From Paraburkholderia phosphatilytica (lineage in GTDB: Bacteria; Pseudomonadota; Gammaproteobacteria; Burkholderiales; Burkholderiaceae), in assembly GCF_003443895.1 (NCBI RefSeq), contig NZ_QQOA01000013.1, forward strand, positions 62,001 through 126,000: a DNA stretch of 64,000 bases, in the 5' to 3' direction. The notes beneath the pieces were generated by a model. It ran no database searches. It saw nothing but the letters and a program-made list of their open reading frames with translations, and was not told where the DNA came from. Positions 18,160 to 28,363 of this stretch are shown in pieces. Every line of letters starts with the position of its first letter. Within the stretch, counting starts at the first letter, position 1. Both the position numbers and the translations under genes were made by a program.

Positions 18160-18451
18160 CGTCGGCGTCAGGAGCGATTGCCAGCAGCGGCCGGGGATGC
18201 CGGCCATACGGTTGTCGGGACACGGATTCGGGCGCGCTCTGCAAGACGGTGGTGAAGCATCGTGGTCGGCCAGAGTCGAGCAAAGCGCGTTCGGATCAGT
18301 TGCGAAACTGCGGCGTGGCGGCGGTCATGCATCCGGCCATCCGCCGCTCACGTTGCACGGCGCCGGTGAAGGGCGCCTTGCGTGAACCACCGGAACTTCG
18401 CTCACTTCCCATGAAGGCTCGCGCGAAGCTCCGGTTTTCTGCATCGGCCGA
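18160..18451. other. mdh to CitE-like intergenic region
   Basis: This is 292 nt on the minus-strand side between mdh and the CitE-like gene. It holds a short palindrome ATCGGCCGAT at the mdh stop, without a T-run. I see no convincing terminator, small gene or promoter. The CitE-like/prpB/prpC unit is probably started from here. Confidence 0.5.
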
Positions 18452-19435
18452 TCAGCCGAGCAGGTGTTGCACGCCGTCGCGCTCTTCGAGCAGTTCGTTC
18501 AGCGTGGCGTCCATCTTTTCGCGCGAGAACGCGTCGATCGCGAGGCCTTCGACACGCTTGTACTCGCCGTTTTCGCACGTGACCGGCACGCCGTAGACGA
18601 TGTCTTCAGGAATGCCGTACGAGCCGTCCGACGGGATGCCCATCGTGACCCACTTGCCGTTCGTGCCGAGCACCCAGTCACGCACGTGGTCGATCGCCGC
18701 GTTCGCCGCCGATGCCGCCGACGACAGGCCGCGCGCTTCGATGATCGCCGCGCCGCGCTTGCCGACCGTCGGGATGAACGTGTTGCGGTTCCATTCGTCG
18801 TCGTTGATCAGCTTCGTCAGGTCCTGGCCTTCGACCGTCGCGACGCGGAAATCCGGGTACATGGTCGGCGAGTGATTGCCCCATACGGCGAGCTTTTCGA
18901 TCGCGGCGACCGGCTTGCCCGACTTGGCAGCCAGTTGCGACAGCGCGCGGTTGTGGTCCAGACGCAGCATGGCGGTGAAGTTCTTCTTCGGCAGATCCGG
19001 CGCCGACTTCATCGCGATGTACGCGTTGGTGTTCGCCGGGTTGCCGACCACCAGCACCTTCACGTCGCGGCTGGCGACTTCGTTCAGCGCCTTGCCCTGC
19101 ACCGTGAATATTTCGGCGTTGGCCGACAGCAGATCCTTGCGCTCCATGCCTTTCGAGCGCGGACGCGCGCCGACCAGCAGCGCGACGTCGGCATCCTTGA
19201 ACGCGACCTTCGGGTCGTCCGTGACCACCACGCCGGCGAGCAGCGGGAACGCGCAATCTTCGAGTTCCATCACGACGCCCTTGACGGCCGCCTGAGCCTG
19301 CGGGAGATCGAGCAGTTGCAGGATGACCGGCTGGTCCTTGCCGAGCATGTCGCCGTTGGCGATGCGGAACAGCAGGGAGTAACCGATTTGACCTGCGGCG
19401 CCGGTGACGGCGACACGCTTTGCGGGCTTAGCCAT
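18452..19435 (-). CDS. mdh: malate dehydrogenase
   Basis: The 327-residue cytoplasmic NAD-dependent enzyme oxidises malate to oxaloacetate. The Rossmann start is [15 protein letters not shown]; the substrate loop carries the arginines of [15 protein letters not shown]; the catalytic His is in [11 protein letters not shown]. The length equals the usual beta-proteobacterial Mdh. The ATG at 19435 has GGAG about 8 nt upstream, so the extra 32 codons open to 19531 are not used. It is divergent from the gntR gene across a long regulatory gap. Confidence 0.97.
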   Translation of the reverse strand: MAKPAKRVAVTGAAGQIGYSLLFRIANGDMLGKDQPVILQLLDLPQAQAAVKGVVMELEDCAFPLLAGVVVTDDPKVAFKDADVALLVGARPRSKGMERKDLLSANAEIFTVQGKALNEVASRDVKVLVVGNPANTNAYIAMKSAPDLPKKNFTAMLRLDHNRALSQLAAKSGKPVAAIEKLAVWGNHSPTMYPDFRVATVEGQDLTKLINDDEWNRNTFIPTVGKRGAAIIEARGLSSAASAANAAIDHVRDWVLGTNGKWVTMGIPSDGSYGIPEDIVYGVPVTCENGEYKRVEGLAIDAFSREKMDATLNELLEERDGVQHLLG

Positions 19436-19870
19436 TGATAATCTCCAGGACGATGCGTTAGACGCTTGGGAAAACGCCATTCTATATGCGCGATACGGGC
19501 CGCGCCGTGAAACGTACGGGCGGTGCCGCATGCGCTGGACGGCCGTGTCGACAGGTGCCGGCGCGGCGCCGGACTCGATGACAGCGGACGATTCGGGAGG
19601 GCGTCTGGCGAAGCCTCGACGTGCGGATCGAAACCTGACTGCGTGGGAGAACAGCGCGATGCGGCGGGGCTTCCGGTGCCGGTTTTTCCATACTTTTCAG
19701 ATGGAACGGCTGCAAAATCAGCCCGCAGACCAGCCCGCAAACCCTTGCTCGCCAAGGAGTGTAGGAGTCGACCGAGGCAAAGTCAACCTTATCTTATGTC
19801 TTATATAAGACAGATGTATTGCCTGGAAAAGTCTGGACGCCGCGCGAGCCTTTATGATGAAATGCGCGCC
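19436..19870. other. mdh/gntR divergent regulatory region
   Basis: This is 435 nt between divergent genes. On the minus side a TAGAAT -10-like hexamer (complement of 19479-19484) could serve mdh. On the plus side an AT-rich stretch at 19786-19812, strikingly unlike the GC-rich surroundings, contains the palindromic operator described separately. Open frames crossing the region have no protein-like features. Confidence 0.6.
19788..19812 (+). promoter_or_regulatory. palindromic operator upstream of gntR
   Basis: TGTCTTATATAAGACA at 19797-19812 is a perfect 16-bp palindrome. It is preceded by further direct copies of its half-site: CTTAT starts at 19788, 19793 and 19800, facing ATAAG at 19805-19809. 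It lies about 60 nt before the gntR start and overlaps a TATAAG -10-like hexamer (19804-19809), the layout of an autorepressor site. That the GntR protein itself binds here is inference from position and symmetry. Confidence 0.65.
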
Positions 19871-20662
19871 ATGAATGCGAACCAGGCGAGCCCAGCGAAT
19901 CCGGACGGTCCGGCGCCCTCATCGGGCGACGCGGCACCCGTTGCTTCGCCCACGTTCAGCCCGCTTTACCAGCAGATCAAGGCGCTCATCACGCAGAGTC
20001 TCGAGTCTGGCGAATGGAAGCCGGGCGAGATCATCCCGAGCGAAGTCGAACTGGCGGGCCGCTACAAGGTGAGCCAGGGCACGGTGCGCAAGGCGATCGA
20101 CGAACTCGCCGCGGACAACCTGCTGGTGCGCCGCCAGGGCAAAGGCACGTTTGTTGCGACGCACAACGAAGACCGCGCCCAGTTTCGCTTCCTCAGATTG
20201 CTGGCCGATGACGGCGTCGAGCACCCGCACGTGAGCAGGCTGCTCGAATGCCGGCGGCTGCGCGCGTCGGCGGAGATCGCGCGGCAGCTCGATCTGAAGC
20301 CTGCCGAGCCGGTCGTGCTGATCAAGCGCCTGCTGCAGTTCGACGGCGAAGCCACGGTGCTCGACGAAATCTGGCTGCCGGGCGGGGTGTTCCGCGGCCT
20401 CACGCTCGAGCGGCTGTCGGAGTACAAGGGCCCGCTGTACGCCATGTTCGAGGCGGAGTTCGGCACGCGGATGATCCGTGCGTCGGAGAAGATCCGCGCG
20501 GTCGCGGCCGAGCCTTCGGTGGCCGACCTGCTGAACGTGCCGCCGGGCTTTCCGCTGCTGTCGGTCGATCGCGTGTCCTACACGTACGGCGACCGGCCGG
20601 TCGAAGTGCGGCGCGGATGGTATGTCACAACCGGGTACTACTATCAGAACGACCTGAGTTGA
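19871..20662 (+). CDS. GntR-family (HutC/FarR, UTRA-domain) transcriptional regulator
   Basis: This 263-residue regulator has an N-terminal winged helix (about residues 28-97): S-P-L-Y-Q-Q-I-K, P-G-E-I-I-P-S-E-V-E-L and S-Q-G-T-V-R-K-A-I-D-E-L, ending R-Q-G-K-G-T-F-V. A C-terminal UTRA ligand-binding domain (about 110-260) shows E-x-W-L-P (I-W-L-P-G-G-V-F), L-S-V-D-R-V-S-Y and the closing G-Y-Y-Y-Q-N-D-L. It lies between mdh and sdhCDAB, so a role in controlling TCA genes in response to an organic acid or acyl-CoA is likely but inferred. Start: ATG 19871 (MNAN); ATG 19862 (MRAM) is equally possible, and neither has a strong ribosome-binding site. A palindrome lies just upstream. Confidence 0.9.
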   Translation: MNANQASPANPDGPAPSSGDAAPVASPTFSPLYQQIKALITQSLESGEWKPGEIIPSEVELAGRYKVSQGTVRKAIDELAADNLLVRRQGKGTFVATHNEDRAQFRFLRLLADDGVEHPHVSRLLECRRLRASAEIARQLDLKPAEPVVLIKRLLQFDGEATVLDEIWLPGGVFRGLTLERLSEYKGPLYAMFEAEFGTRMIRASEKIRAVAAEPSVADLLNVPPGFPLLSVDRVSYTYGDRPVEVRRGWYVTTGYYYQNDLS

Positions 20663-20793
20663 AAGTTGACTCGAAGGGGCGATTCGACGGACGTCGCCGC
20701 GACCCACGCGCGGCCCGCTCCGATGGCGTCTTTATTGCGCGTTCCGCGCAGGTCCGATCCGGCGTTTCGCTGCATCGCGATATAAAAAGGCGC

Positions 20794-20824
20794 TAAAATT
20801 GCGGATTAGTGTTACTACATAGTA
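20794..20824 (+). promoter_or_regulatory. possible sdh operon promoter and dyad
   Basis: TAAAAT at 20794-20799 in an AT-rich patch may be a -10 element; the -35 is poor. Just downstream, TACTACATAGTA (20813-20824) is a short inverted repeat (5-bp arms, 2-nt centre) ending at the GGGG that serves as ribosome-binding site for sdhC. It could be a regulatory site or chance. Confidence 0.3.
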
Positions 20825-20834
20825 GGGGTCTAGC

Positions 20835-21251
20835 ATGGCAGAAGCCGTAAAAAAACCGAGACCGGAATACCGGAACATCGGTATCGGGCAGATCTTGACG
20901 GCATATCGTCTCCCGCTAGCGGGGCGTGTGTCGATCCTGCACCGCGTGAGTGGTGCGCTGCTTTTCGTATTCCTTCCGTTCCTGCTGTACCTCTTCGATC
21001 AAAGCCTCACCTCCGAAATCAGCTTCGAAGTCTTCAAGGACTTCCTTGCCAATCCTCTCGTCAAGATCATCACGCTGGTGCTCGCGTGGGCCTTCCTGTT
21101 CCACTTCTGCGCCGGCATCCGTCACCTCGTGATGGACACGAACCACAACGCGGTGTCGAAGGAAAGCGGCAAGCGTACCTCGGTCATCGTGATCGTCGCC
21201 TCGTCCCTCCTCACGCTCGCCGTCGCGGCGAAACTCTTCGGAGCCTTCTGA
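20835..21251 (+). CDS. sdhC: succinate dehydrogenase cytochrome b556 subunit
   Basis: This 138-residue inner-membrane subunit anchors SdhAB, binds haem b with SdhD and forms the quinone site. Three hydrophobic helices are visible (about 42-62, 78-98, 112-134). H-R-V-S-G-A-L-L holds the Ser/Arg of the quinone pocket, and H-F-C-A-G-I-R-H-L-V-M-D carries the haem-ligand His region. It is first in the operon sdhC-D-A-B-E, and sdhD starts 3 nt after its stop. Confidence 0.95.
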   Translation: MAEAVKKPRPEYRNIGIGQILTAYRLPLAGRVSILHRVSGALLFVFLPFLLYLFDQSLTSEISFEVFKDFLANPLVKIITLVLAWAFLFHFCAGIRHLVMDTNHNAVSKESGKRTSVIVIVASSLLTLAVAAKLFGAF

Positions 21252-21254
21252 CCC

Positions 21255-21623
21255 ATGTCAGCCAATAACCGAATCGGCTCGAAGCGCCTCGTCGTCGGCG
21301 CGCACTATGGCCTGCGCGACTGGCTCGCGCAACGCGTCACCGCCACCATCATGGCGATCTACACGGTGATCCTGCTCGTGTGGTTCTTCGTCGCGCAAGA
21401 CTTCTCGTACGACGGCTGGGCATCGATCTTCGCCACCCAATGGATGAAGCTCGCCACGTTCGTCACGCTGCTGTCGCTGTTCTATCACGCGTGGGTCGGC
21501 ATCCGCGACATCTGGATGGACTACATCAAGCCCGTCGGCCTGCGCCTGGTGCTTCAGGCACTGACGATCGTCTGGCTGCTCGCCTGTGCGGGCTACGCTG
21601 CGCAGATTCTCTGGAGAGTGTAA
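21255..21623 (+). CDS. sdhD: succinate dehydrogenase membrane anchor subunit
   Basis: The product is 122 residues with three membrane helices (about 26-47, 57-79, 93-117). [15 protein letters not shown] contains the expected His/Asp/Tyr for haem and quinone binding, and [10 protein letters not shown] is typical of beta-proteobacterial SdhD. It pairs with SdhC to anchor complex II. sdhA begins 4 nt after its stop. Confidence 0.93.
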   Translation: MSANNRIGSKRLVVGAHYGLRDWLAQRVTATIMAIYTVILLVWFFVAQDFSYDGWASIFATQWMKLATFVTLLSLFYHAWVGIRDIWMDYIKPVGLRLVLQALTIVWLLACAGYAAQILWRV

Positions 21624-21627
21624 AAGA

Positions 21628-23403
21628 ATGGCTGCAATCAAGAATTCTCTGCCGCGTCGCCGTTTTGACGTGGTGATCGTCGGCGCGGGCGGCTCCGGGA
21701 TGCGCGCATCGCTGCAACTGGCGCGTGCCGGCCTGTCGGTCTGCGTGCTGTCGAAAGTGTTCCCCACGCGCTCGCACACGGTCGCGGCGCAAGGCGGCAT
21801 CGGCGCATCGCTCGGCAACATGAGCGAAGACAACTGGCACTACCACTTCTACGACACGATCAAGGGTTCCGACTGGCTCGGCGACCAGGACGCGATCGAG
21901 TTCATGTGCCGTGAAGCGCCGAACGCCGTGTACGAACTCGAACACATGGGCATGCCGTTCGACCGCAACGCGGACGGCACGATCTACCAGCGTCCGTTCG
22001 GCGGCCACACCGCGAACTACGGCGAGAAGCCGGTGCAGCGCGCCTGCGCGGCCGCGGACCGTACCGGTCACGCGCTGCTGCACACGCTGTACCAGCAGAA
22101 CGTCGCGGCGAAGACGCAGTTCTTCGTCGAGTGGATGGCGCTCGACCTGATCCGCGACGCTGACGGCGACGTGCTCGGCGTCACCGCGCTGGAAATGGAA
22201 ACCGGCGACGTCTACATCCTCGAAGGCAAGTGCACGCTGTTCGCCACGGGCGGCGCGGGCCGGATCTTCGCGGCGTCCACCAACGCGTTCATCAACACCG
22301 GCGACGGCCTCGGCATGGCGGCGCGCTCGGGCATCGCGCTGCAGGACATGGAGTTCTGGCAGTTCCACCCCACCGGCGTGGCCGGCGCGGGCGTGCTGAT
22401 CACCGAAGGCGTGCGCGGCGAAGGCGGCATTCTGCGCAACTCGAACGGCGAGCGCTTCATGGAGCGCTACGCGCCGACGCTGAAGGATCTGGCGCCGCGC
22501 GACTTCGTCTCGCGTTCGATGGACCAGGAAATCAAGGAAGGCCGCGGCGTGGGTCCGAACAAGGATCACGTGCTGCTCGACCTGTCGCACATCGGCGCCG
22601 AGACGATCATGAAGCGTCTTCCGTCGATCCGCGAGATCGCGCTGAAGTTCGCGAACGTCGACTGCATTAAAGAGCCGATCCCCGTCGTGCCGACCATTCA
22701 CTACCAGATGGGCGGTATTCCGACCAACATGCACGGCCAGGTGGTCGGTACGTCGCGCGATCACGAAGAGCCGGTCAACGGCTTCTACGCGGTCGGCGAG
22801 TGCTCGTGCGTGTCGGTGCACGGCGCGAACCGTCTCGGCACGAACTCGCTGCTCGACCTCGTGGTGTTCGGCCGTGCGGCCGGCAACCACATCGTCAAGC
22901 ACGTGAAAGAGATCAAGGACCACAAGCCGCTGCCGGCCGATGCCGCCGATTTTGCACTGGCGCGTCTCGACAAGCTCGAGAAGTCGGCGTCGGGCGAGTA
23001 CACGCAGAACATCGCGAACGACATCCGCGCGACGATGCAGACGCACGCGGGCGTGTTCCGTACCTCGGCGCTGCTCGCCGAAGGCGTCGGCAAGGTGGCC
23101 GAACTGGCCGAGCGCGTGAACAACGTGCACCTGAAGGACAAGTCGAAGGTGTTCAACACGGCACGTGTCGAAGCGCTGGAACTGGCGAACCTGATCGAAG
23201 TGGCGCGCGCGACGATGGTGTCGGCGGAAGCCCGCAAGGAAAGCCGTGGCGCGCACGCGCAGAGCGACTTCGAACATCGCGACGACGAGAACTGGCTGCG
23301 TCACACGCTGTGGTTCAGCGAAGGCGATCGCCTCGACTACAAGCCGGTGCACATGAAGCCGCTGACCGTCGAATCGGTGCCGCCGAAGGCGCGTACGTTC
23401 TAA
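21628..23403 (+). CDS. sdhA: succinate dehydrogenase flavoprotein subunit
   Basis: The 591-residue catalytic subunit oxidises succinate to fumarate with covalent FAD. Key segments: [13 protein letters not shown] (FAD fold), the FAD-linking His in [24 protein letters not shown] and the active-site Arg in the R-x-x-V-S-R-S motif. The chosen ATG at 21628 gives the family N-terminus; the frame is open 14 codons further up, inside sdhD. It is translated within sdhCDABE. Confidence 0.97.
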   Translation: MAAIKNSLPRRRFDVVIVGAGGSGMRASLQLARAGLSVCVLSKVFPTRSHTVAAQGGIGASLGNMSEDNWHYHFYDTIKGSDWLGDQDAIEFMCREAPNAVYELEHMGMPFDRNADGTIYQRPFGGHTANYGEKPVQRACAAADRTGHALLHTLYQQNVAAKTQFFVEWMALDLIRDADGDVLGVTALEMETGDVYILEGKCTLFATGGAGRIFAASTNAFINTGDGLGMAARSGIALQDMEFWQFHPTGVAGAGVLITEGVRGEGGILRNSNGERFMERYAPTLKDLAPRDFVSRSMDQEIKEGRGVGPNKDHVLLDLSHIGAETIMKRLPSIREIALKFANVDCIKEPIPVVPTIHYQMGGIPTNMHGQVVGTSRDHEEPVNGFYAVGECSCVSVHGANRLGTNSLLDLVVFGRAAGNHIVKHVKEIKDHKPLPADAADFALARLDKLEKSASGEYTQNIANDIRATMQTHAGVFRTSALLAEGVGKVAELAERVNNVHLKDKSKVFNTARVEALELANLIEVARATMVSAEARKESRGAHAQSDFEHRDDENWLRHTLWFSEGDRLDYKPVHMKPLTVESVPPKARTF

Positions 23404-23452
23404 AGAGCCAAGCGGTCCGCGCAGTGCGCGGACCTCATCAAGGGAATTTCAA

Positions 23453-24154
23453 ATGGCCAAGCGAATTTTTGAAGTCTACCGCTACGATCCGGACAAGGAC
23501 GCAGCGCCGCGCATGCAGACGTACGAGCTCGAGATCGAACACGAGCGCATGCTGCTCGACGCGCTGGTGAAGCTGAAGGCGCTGGATGAAACGCTGTCGT
23601 TTCGCCGTTCGTGCCGCGAAGGCGTGTGCGGTTCGGACGCGATGAACATCAACGGCAAGAACGGCCTCGCGTGCCTGACGAACCTGAACGAACTGCCGCA
23701 GAAGATCGTGCTGCGTCCGCTGCCGGGTCTGCCCGTGGTGCGCGACCTGATCTGCGACTTCACGCAGTTCTTCAACCAGTACCACTCGATCAAGCCGTAC
23801 CTGATCAACGACACGCCGCCGCCGGAGAAGGAGCGTCTGCAGTCGCCGGAAGAGCGCGACGAGCTGGACGGCCTGTACGAGTGCATTCTGTGCGCGAGCT
23901 GCTCGACGTCGTGCCCGAGCTTCTGGTGGAACCCGGACAAGTTCGTCGGTCCGGCGGGCCTGCTGCAGGCGTACCGCTTCATCGCCGACAGCCGCGACGA
24001 AGCCACGGGCGAGCGTCTCGACAACCTCGAAGATCCGTACCGCCTGTTCCGCTGCCACACCATCATGAACTGCGTCGATGTGTGCCCGAAGGGACTGAAC
24101 CCCACGAAGGCCATCGGCAAGATCAAGGAATTGATGGTTCGCCGTACGGTCTGA
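23453..24154 (+). CDS. sdhB: succinate dehydrogenase iron-sulfur subunit
   Basis: The 233-residue electron-transfer subunit links SdhA flavin to quinone. The N-terminal 2Fe-2S ferredoxin part has [10 protein letters not shown] and the later Cys in G-L-A-C-L-T. The C-terminal 4Fe-4S/3Fe-4S part has [12 protein letters not shown] and [24 protein letters not shown] precedes the ATG. The stop is one base before sdhE. Confidence 0.97.
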   Translation: MAKRIFEVYRYDPDKDAAPRMQTYELEIEHERMLLDALVKLKALDETLSFRRSCREGVCGSDAMNINGKNGLACLTNLNELPQKIVLRPLPGLPVVRDLICDFTQFFNQYHSIKPYLINDTPPPEKERLQSPEERDELDGLYECILCASCSTSCPSFWWNPDKFVGPAGLLQAYRFIADSRDEATGERLDNLEDPYRLFRCHTIMNCVDVCPKGLNPTKAIGKIKELMVRRTV

Positions 24155-24155
24155 C

Positions 24156-24425
24156 ATGGATTCCACGCATCAGTCTGACCCGCTGCGTCGTGCGCGCCTT
24201 CGCTGGCGCGCCCGGCGCGGCCTGCTGGAAAACGATCTCATCTTCGAGCGTTTCTTCGGCAAATACGAGCAGGATCTCAGCGATGCCGACGTGGGCGCAC
24301 TCACGCGCCTGCTCGAGCTGAGCGATAACGACCTGATGGACTTGCTGCTCGCACGCAAGGAACCGGAAGGCGAGCTTGCCACCCCGGACATCGTACGGGT
24401 ACTGGCGCTGCTGCGTACCGCGTGA
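24156..24425 (+). CDS. sdhE: SdhE/Sdh5 FAD assembly factor
   Basis: The product is 89 residues: a small helical protein with R-L-R-W-R-A-R-R-G-L-L-E-N-D, containing the conserved RGxxE-type motif (R-G-L-L-E) that inserts FAD into SdhA. It is also the family once annotated YgfY / antitoxin CptB. It lies 1 nt after sdhB, so its synthesis is matched to the complex it matures. Confidence 0.93.
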   Translation: MDSTHQSDPLRRARLRWRARRGLLENDLIFERFFGKYEQDLSDADVGALTRLLELSDNDLMDLLLARKEPEGELATPDIVRVLALLRTA

Positions 24426-24545
24426 GCGTCGCGGTGTCGCGAAGTCGCGCACGGCGTGAAAGCGCACGGCGTCTAGCGCACGTAATGTAGGGCCGGCGTG
24501 CAGATTATCGAAACCCCGTTTCCATTCTTCGATTGAGGATGTGCC

Positions 24546-25847
24546 ATGACTCCGTCTGATGTAAAAGCCACGCTATCGTTCAGCGACAATTCGCCGAGCG
24601 TCGAAATGCCGATCTACAAGGGCACGATGGGCCCGGACGTGATCGACATCCGCAAGTTGTACGGTCAGACCGGCAAGTTCACGTACGACCCGGGTTTCAT
24701 GTCGACGGCATCCTGCAATTCGGCAATCACGTACATCGATGGCGACAAGGGCGAACTGCTGTACCGCGGCTATCCCATCGACAACCTCGCGCAGAACGCC
24801 GACTTCCTCGAAACCTGCTATCTGCTGCTGAAGGGCGAACTGCCGAACGCCGCGCAGAACGAGGAGTTCGTGAACACCGTCACGAAGCACACGATGGTGC
24901 ACGAGCAGATGCACTTCTTCTTCCGTGGCTTCCGTCGCGACGCGCACCCGATGGCGATTCTCGTCGCGGCCGTCGGCGCGCTGTCGGCGTTCTACCATGA
25001 CTCGCTGAACATCAACGACCCGCGTCACCGTGACGTGTCGGCGATCCGCATGATCGCGAAGCTGCCGACGCTCGTCGCGATGGCGTACAAGTACAGCATC
25101 GGCCAGCCGTTCGTGTATCCGAAGAACGATCTGTCGTACAGCGCGAACTTCATGCACATGATGTTCTCGAACCCGTGCGAAGAGTACAAGGTCAACGACG
25201 TGCTGGTGCGCGCGCTGGACCGTATCCTGATCCTGCACGCCGATCACGAGCAGAACGCATCGACGTCCACCGTGCGTCTGGCCGGTTCGTCGGGTGCGAA
25301 TCCGTTCGCGTGTATCGCGGCCGGTATCGCGTGTCTGTGGGGCCCGGCGCATGGCGGCGCGAACGAAGCCGCACTGAACATGCTCGAAGAGATCGGCACG
25401 GTCGACAACATCCCTGAGTTCATCAAGCAGGTGAAGGACAAGAACTCGGGCGTGAAGCTGATGGGCTTCGGTCACCGTGTGTACAAGAACTACGATCCGC
25501 GCGCGAAGCTGATGCGCGAAACGTGCCACGAAGTGCTCGAAGAACTGGGCCTGCACGACGATCCGCTGTTCAAGCTCGCGATGGCGCTCGAAAAGATCGC
25601 GCTCGAAGACGAATACTTCGTGTCGCGCAAGCTGTACCCGAACGTCGACTTCTACTCGGGCATCGTGCAGCGCGCGCTGGGCATCCCGACGTCGATGTTC
25701 ACCTGCATCTTCGCGATGGCGCGTACGGTGGGCTGGATCGCGCAGTGGAACGAGATGATCGCCGACCCCGAGCAGAAGATCGGCCGTCCGCGCCAGCTCT
25801 TCATCGGCGAAACGCCGCGCGAGGCGAAGCCGATCGCGAAGCGCTAA
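24546..25847 (+). CDS. gltA: citrate synthase (type II)
   Basis: The 433-residue enzyme condenses acetyl-CoA and oxaloacetate. Its N-terminal extension (about 60 residues, [11 protein letters not shown]) marks the hexameric, NADH-regulated type II enzyme. Catalytic segments: [24 protein letters not shown] and R-T-V-G-W-I-A-Q-W. The 120-nt gap after sdhE allows its own promoter, but read-through from sdh is likely. It is followed by a strong terminator that closes the TCA block. Confidence 0.97.
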   Translation: MTPSDVKATLSFSDNSPSVEMPIYKGTMGPDVIDIRKLYGQTGKFTYDPGFMSTASCNSAITYIDGDKGELLYRGYPIDNLAQNADFLETCYLLLKGELPNAAQNEEFVNTVTKHTMVHEQMHFFFRGFRRDAHPMAILVAAVGALSAFYHDSLNINDPRHRDVSAIRMIAKLPTLVAMAYKYSIGQPFVYPKNDLSYSANFMHMMFSNPCEEYKVNDVLVRALDRILILHADHEQNASTSTVRLAGSSGANPFACIAAGIACLWGPAHGGANEAALNMLEEIGTVDNIPEFIKQVKDKNSGVKLMGFGHRVYKNYDPRAKLMRETCHEVLEELGLHDDPLFKLAMALEKIALEDEYFVSRKLYPNVDFYSGIVQRALGIPTSMFTCIFAMARTVGWIAQWNEMIADPEQKIGRPRQLFIGETPREAKPIAKR

Positions 25848-25884
25848 GCCTTCTCAGGCAGTCGCTGCTCAAGAGCTTCTCAAG

Positions 25885-25925
25885 ACACCCCGGTGGAGGT
25901 TTCACCGGGGTGTTTGTTTTTGTCG
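25885..25925 (+). terminator. rho-independent terminator after gltA
   Basis: ACACCCCGGTG (25885-25895) pairs perfectly with CACCGGGGTGT (25903-25913) across a 7-nt loop, followed by a T-rich tail (TTTGTTTTTG). It ends the sdh-gltA transcription unit. Confidence 0.93.
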
Positions 25926-26068
25926 ACGATGCCCGCGCGCGATTGCCGCGAAGCACAATCCGCCAAAACACAAAGAAATCAACGCTTCATTCGCGGGTGC
26001 CGCTGATACAGGTATCGCCACTACCACCCAACTCACTGTTTTTAATGAGTTTTTTCTGACGAGGGGGC

Positions 26069-26096
26069 TTCTCGGGGCGAACGGGCGTGGCATAAT
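26069..26096 (+). promoter_or_regulatory. candidate leuC promoter
   Basis: -10 CATAAT (26091-26096) has a 16-bp spacer to a weak -35 TTCTCG (26069-26074). The -10 is good and the -35 poor, so an activator may be needed. The predicted leader is about 85 nt. Confidence 0.4.
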
Positions 26097-26188
26097 CGGT
26101 CGAACGCGGACGCGCTTCGATTGCCTCGCACCACCCGGTTCAATCGGCCGCGCGGGCCGCTGCTTCGACACCTCTATCCCCGCAAATC

Positions 26189-27598
26189 ATGGCACAGACT
26201 CTCTACGACAAATTGTGGAACTCGCACGTGGTCCACACGGAAGAGGATGGCACCGCGCTCCTCTATATCGACCGTCACCTGCTGCATGAAGTCACGAGCC
26301 CGCAGGCGTTCGAAGGCCTGAAGCTCGCCGAGCGCCCGGTGTGGCGTATCAGCGCGAATCTGGCGGTCTCCGATCACAACGTGCCCACCACGGACCGCAG
26401 CCACGGTATCGCGGATCCGGTGTCGAAGCTGCAGGTCGACACGCTCGACAGCAACTGCGATAGCTACGGCATCACGCAGTTCAAGATGAACGACCTGCGC
26501 CAGGGCATCGTGCACATCATCGGGCCTGAGCAGGGCGCGACGCTGCCCGGCATGACGATCGTCTGCGGCGACTCGCATACGTCCACGCACGGCGCGTTCG
26601 GCGCGCTCGCGCACGGCATCGGCACGTCGGAAGTGGAGCACGTGCTGGCCACGCAGACGCTCCTGCAGAAGAAGAGCAAGAACATGCTCATCAAGGTCGA
26701 AGGCCCGCTGCCGCGCGGCTGTACCGCGAAGGACATCGTGCTCGCGATCATCGGCAAGATCGGCACTGCGGGCGGCACCGGCTATGCGATGGAATTCGGC
26801 GGCTCGACGATCCGTTCGCTGTCGATGGAAGGCCGCATGACGGTCTGCAACATGGCGATCGAAGCGGGCGCGCGCGCCGGCATGGTCTCCGTCGACGACA
26901 CGACGATCCAGTACCTGAAAGACCGGCCGTTCTCGCCGACGGGCGTCGAGTGGGATCACGCGGTCGAGTACTGGAAGCAGTTTCATTCGGATGCGGGTGC
27001 GCATTTCGACCGCGTCGTCGAACTCAATGCCGCGGAGATCGTGCCGCAGGTCACGTGGGGCACGTCGCCGGAAATGGTGACGGCCATCGACGGACGCGTG
27101 CCGGACCCGGAACGCGAGAAGGATCCGGTCAAGCGCGACGCGATGGAACGCGCGCTGACCTACATGGCGCTCGATCCGAATACGCTGATCGAATCGATCA
27201 AGCCGGACAAGATCTTCATCGGCTCGTGCACGAATGCCCGCATCGAAGATCTGCGCGCGGCCGCGTACGTCGTGAAGAAGCTCGGCCGCCGCGTGGCGCC
27301 GAACATCCGTCTCGCGATGGTGGTGCCGGGCTCGGGTCTCGTGAAGGCGCAGGCCGAGCGCGAAGGTCTCGACAAGGTGTTCACGGACGCGGGCTTCGAA
27401 TGGCGCGAGCCGGGCTGCTCGATGTGCCTCGCGATGAACGCCGACCGGCTCGACCCGGGCGAGCGCTGCGCGTCGACGTCGAACCGCAACTTCGAGGGAC
27501 GTCAGGGCGCGGGCGGCCGCACCCACCTCGTGAGCCCCGCGATGGCGGCGGCAGCGGCGATCGAAGGTCACTTCGTCGACATCCGCAAGCTCGGTTAA
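26189..27598 (+). CDS. leuC: 3-isopropylmalate dehydratase large subunit
   Basis: The 469-residue aconitase-family subunit, with LeuD, isomerises 2- to 3-isopropylmalate in leucine synthesis. Signature segments: [24 protein letters not shown] and C-S-M-C-L-A-M-N, which provide the 4Fe-4S cysteines. The N-terminus [10 protein letters not shown] is typical. It is followed by leuD after 20 nt. Confidence 0.97.
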   Translation: MAQTLYDKLWNSHVVHTEEDGTALLYIDRHLLHEVTSPQAFEGLKLAERPVWRISANLAVSDHNVPTTDRSHGIADPVSKLQVDTLDSNCDSYGITQFKMNDLRQGIVHIIGPEQGATLPGMTIVCGDSHTSTHGAFGALAHGIGTSEVEHVLATQTLLQKKSKNMLIKVEGPLPRGCTAKDIVLAIIGKIGTAGGTGYAMEFGGSTIRSLSMEGRMTVCNMAIEAGARAGMVSVDDTTIQYLKDRPFSPTGVEWDHAVEYWKQFHSDAGAHFDRVVELNAAEIVPQVTWGTSPEMVTAIDGRVPDPEREKDPVKRDAMERALTYMALDPNTLIESIKPDKIFIGSCTNARIEDLRAAAYVVKKLGRRVAPNIRLAMVVPGSGLVKAQAEREGLDKVFTDAGFEWREPGCSMCLAMNADRLDPGERCASTSNRNFEGRQGAGGRTHLVSPAMAAAAAIEGHFVDIRKLG

Positions 27599-27618
27599 CG
27601 CACATCAGGTGACGGATC

Positions 27619-28269
27619 ATGGATAAATTCGTTGTACATACCGGCGTCGTGGCGCCGCTCGATCGCGAAAACGTCGATACCGACGCGATCATCCCGAAGC
27701 AGTTCCTGAAGTCGATCAAGCGCTCGGGCTTCGGTCCGAATGCGTTCGACGAATGGCGCTATCTCGATCATGGCGAGCCGGGCCAGGACAACTCGAAGCG
27801 TCCGCTGAACCCGGACTTCGTGCTGAACCAGCCGCGATACCAGGGCGCGTCGATCCTGCTCGCGCGCAAGAACTTCGGCTGCGGCAGCTCGCGCGAGCAC
27901 GCACCGTGGGCGTTGCAGCAGTACGGTTTCCGCGCGCTGATCGCGCCGAGCTTCGCCGATATCTTCTACAACAACTGCTTCAAGAACGGCGTCCTGCCGA
28001 TCGTGCTGACCGAGCAGCAGGTCGACAAGCTGTTCAACGAGACGTATGCGTTCAACGGCTACACGCTGACGATCGACCTCGAAGCGCAGGTCGTGCGTAG
28101 CGGCGACGGCAGCGAGTATCCGTTCGAAGTCGCGGGCTTCCGCAAGTACTGCCTGCTGAACGGCTTCGACGACATCGGCCTCACGCTGCGCCACTCGGAC
28201 AAGATCCGCCAGTTCGAGGCCGAGCGCCTCGCGAAGCAGCCGTGGCTCAACCACCGGCTCGTGCGCTGA
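27619..28269 (+). CDS. leuD: 3-isopropylmalate dehydratase small subunit
   Basis: The product is 216 residues, the swivelling-domain partner of Leu[15 protein letters not shown] and [15 protein letters not shown] are the substrate-recognition motifs. The length is normal for the proteobacterial form. It lies in leuCDB. Confidence 0.97.
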   Translation: MDKFVVHTGVVAPLDRENVDTDAIIPKQFLKSIKRSGFGPNAFDEWRYLDHGEPGQDNSKRPLNPDFVLNQPRYQGASILLARKNFGCGSSREHAPWALQQYGFRALIAPSFADIFYNNCFKNGVLPIVLTEQQVDKLFNETYAFNGYTLTIDLEAQVVRSGDGSEYPFEVAGFRKYCLLNGFDDIGLTLRHSDKIRQFEAERLAKQPWLNHRLVR

Positions 28270-28363
28270 TCAGCCTGCTGAACGCGATGGCCGACCGATG
28301 CACGGTCGGCCATCGCTCGTCGGCATCAGCCGCCCCGTCATACAAACTCCAAAGGAAAATCGG

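Larger units (their letters stand above)
25848..26188. other. gltA-leuC intergenic region
   Basis: This is 341 nt. It holds the gltA terminator (25885-25925), an AT-rich stretch at about 25960-26060, and a candidate leuC promoter with -10 CATAAT at 26091-26096. The remaining leader (about 85 nt) has an open frame with few leucine codons, so I see no leucine attenuator. Confidence 0.6.

Noticed and set aside
18443..18452. ATCGGCCGAT palindrome at the mdh stop as terminator
   Set aside because: The stem is too short, with no loop and no T-run; it is probably chance in GC-rich DNA.
26121..26321. A possible leucine leader peptide before leuC
   Set aside because: The frame has only a few Leu codons, not in a run, continues into leuC out of frame, and no attenuator hairpin is present.
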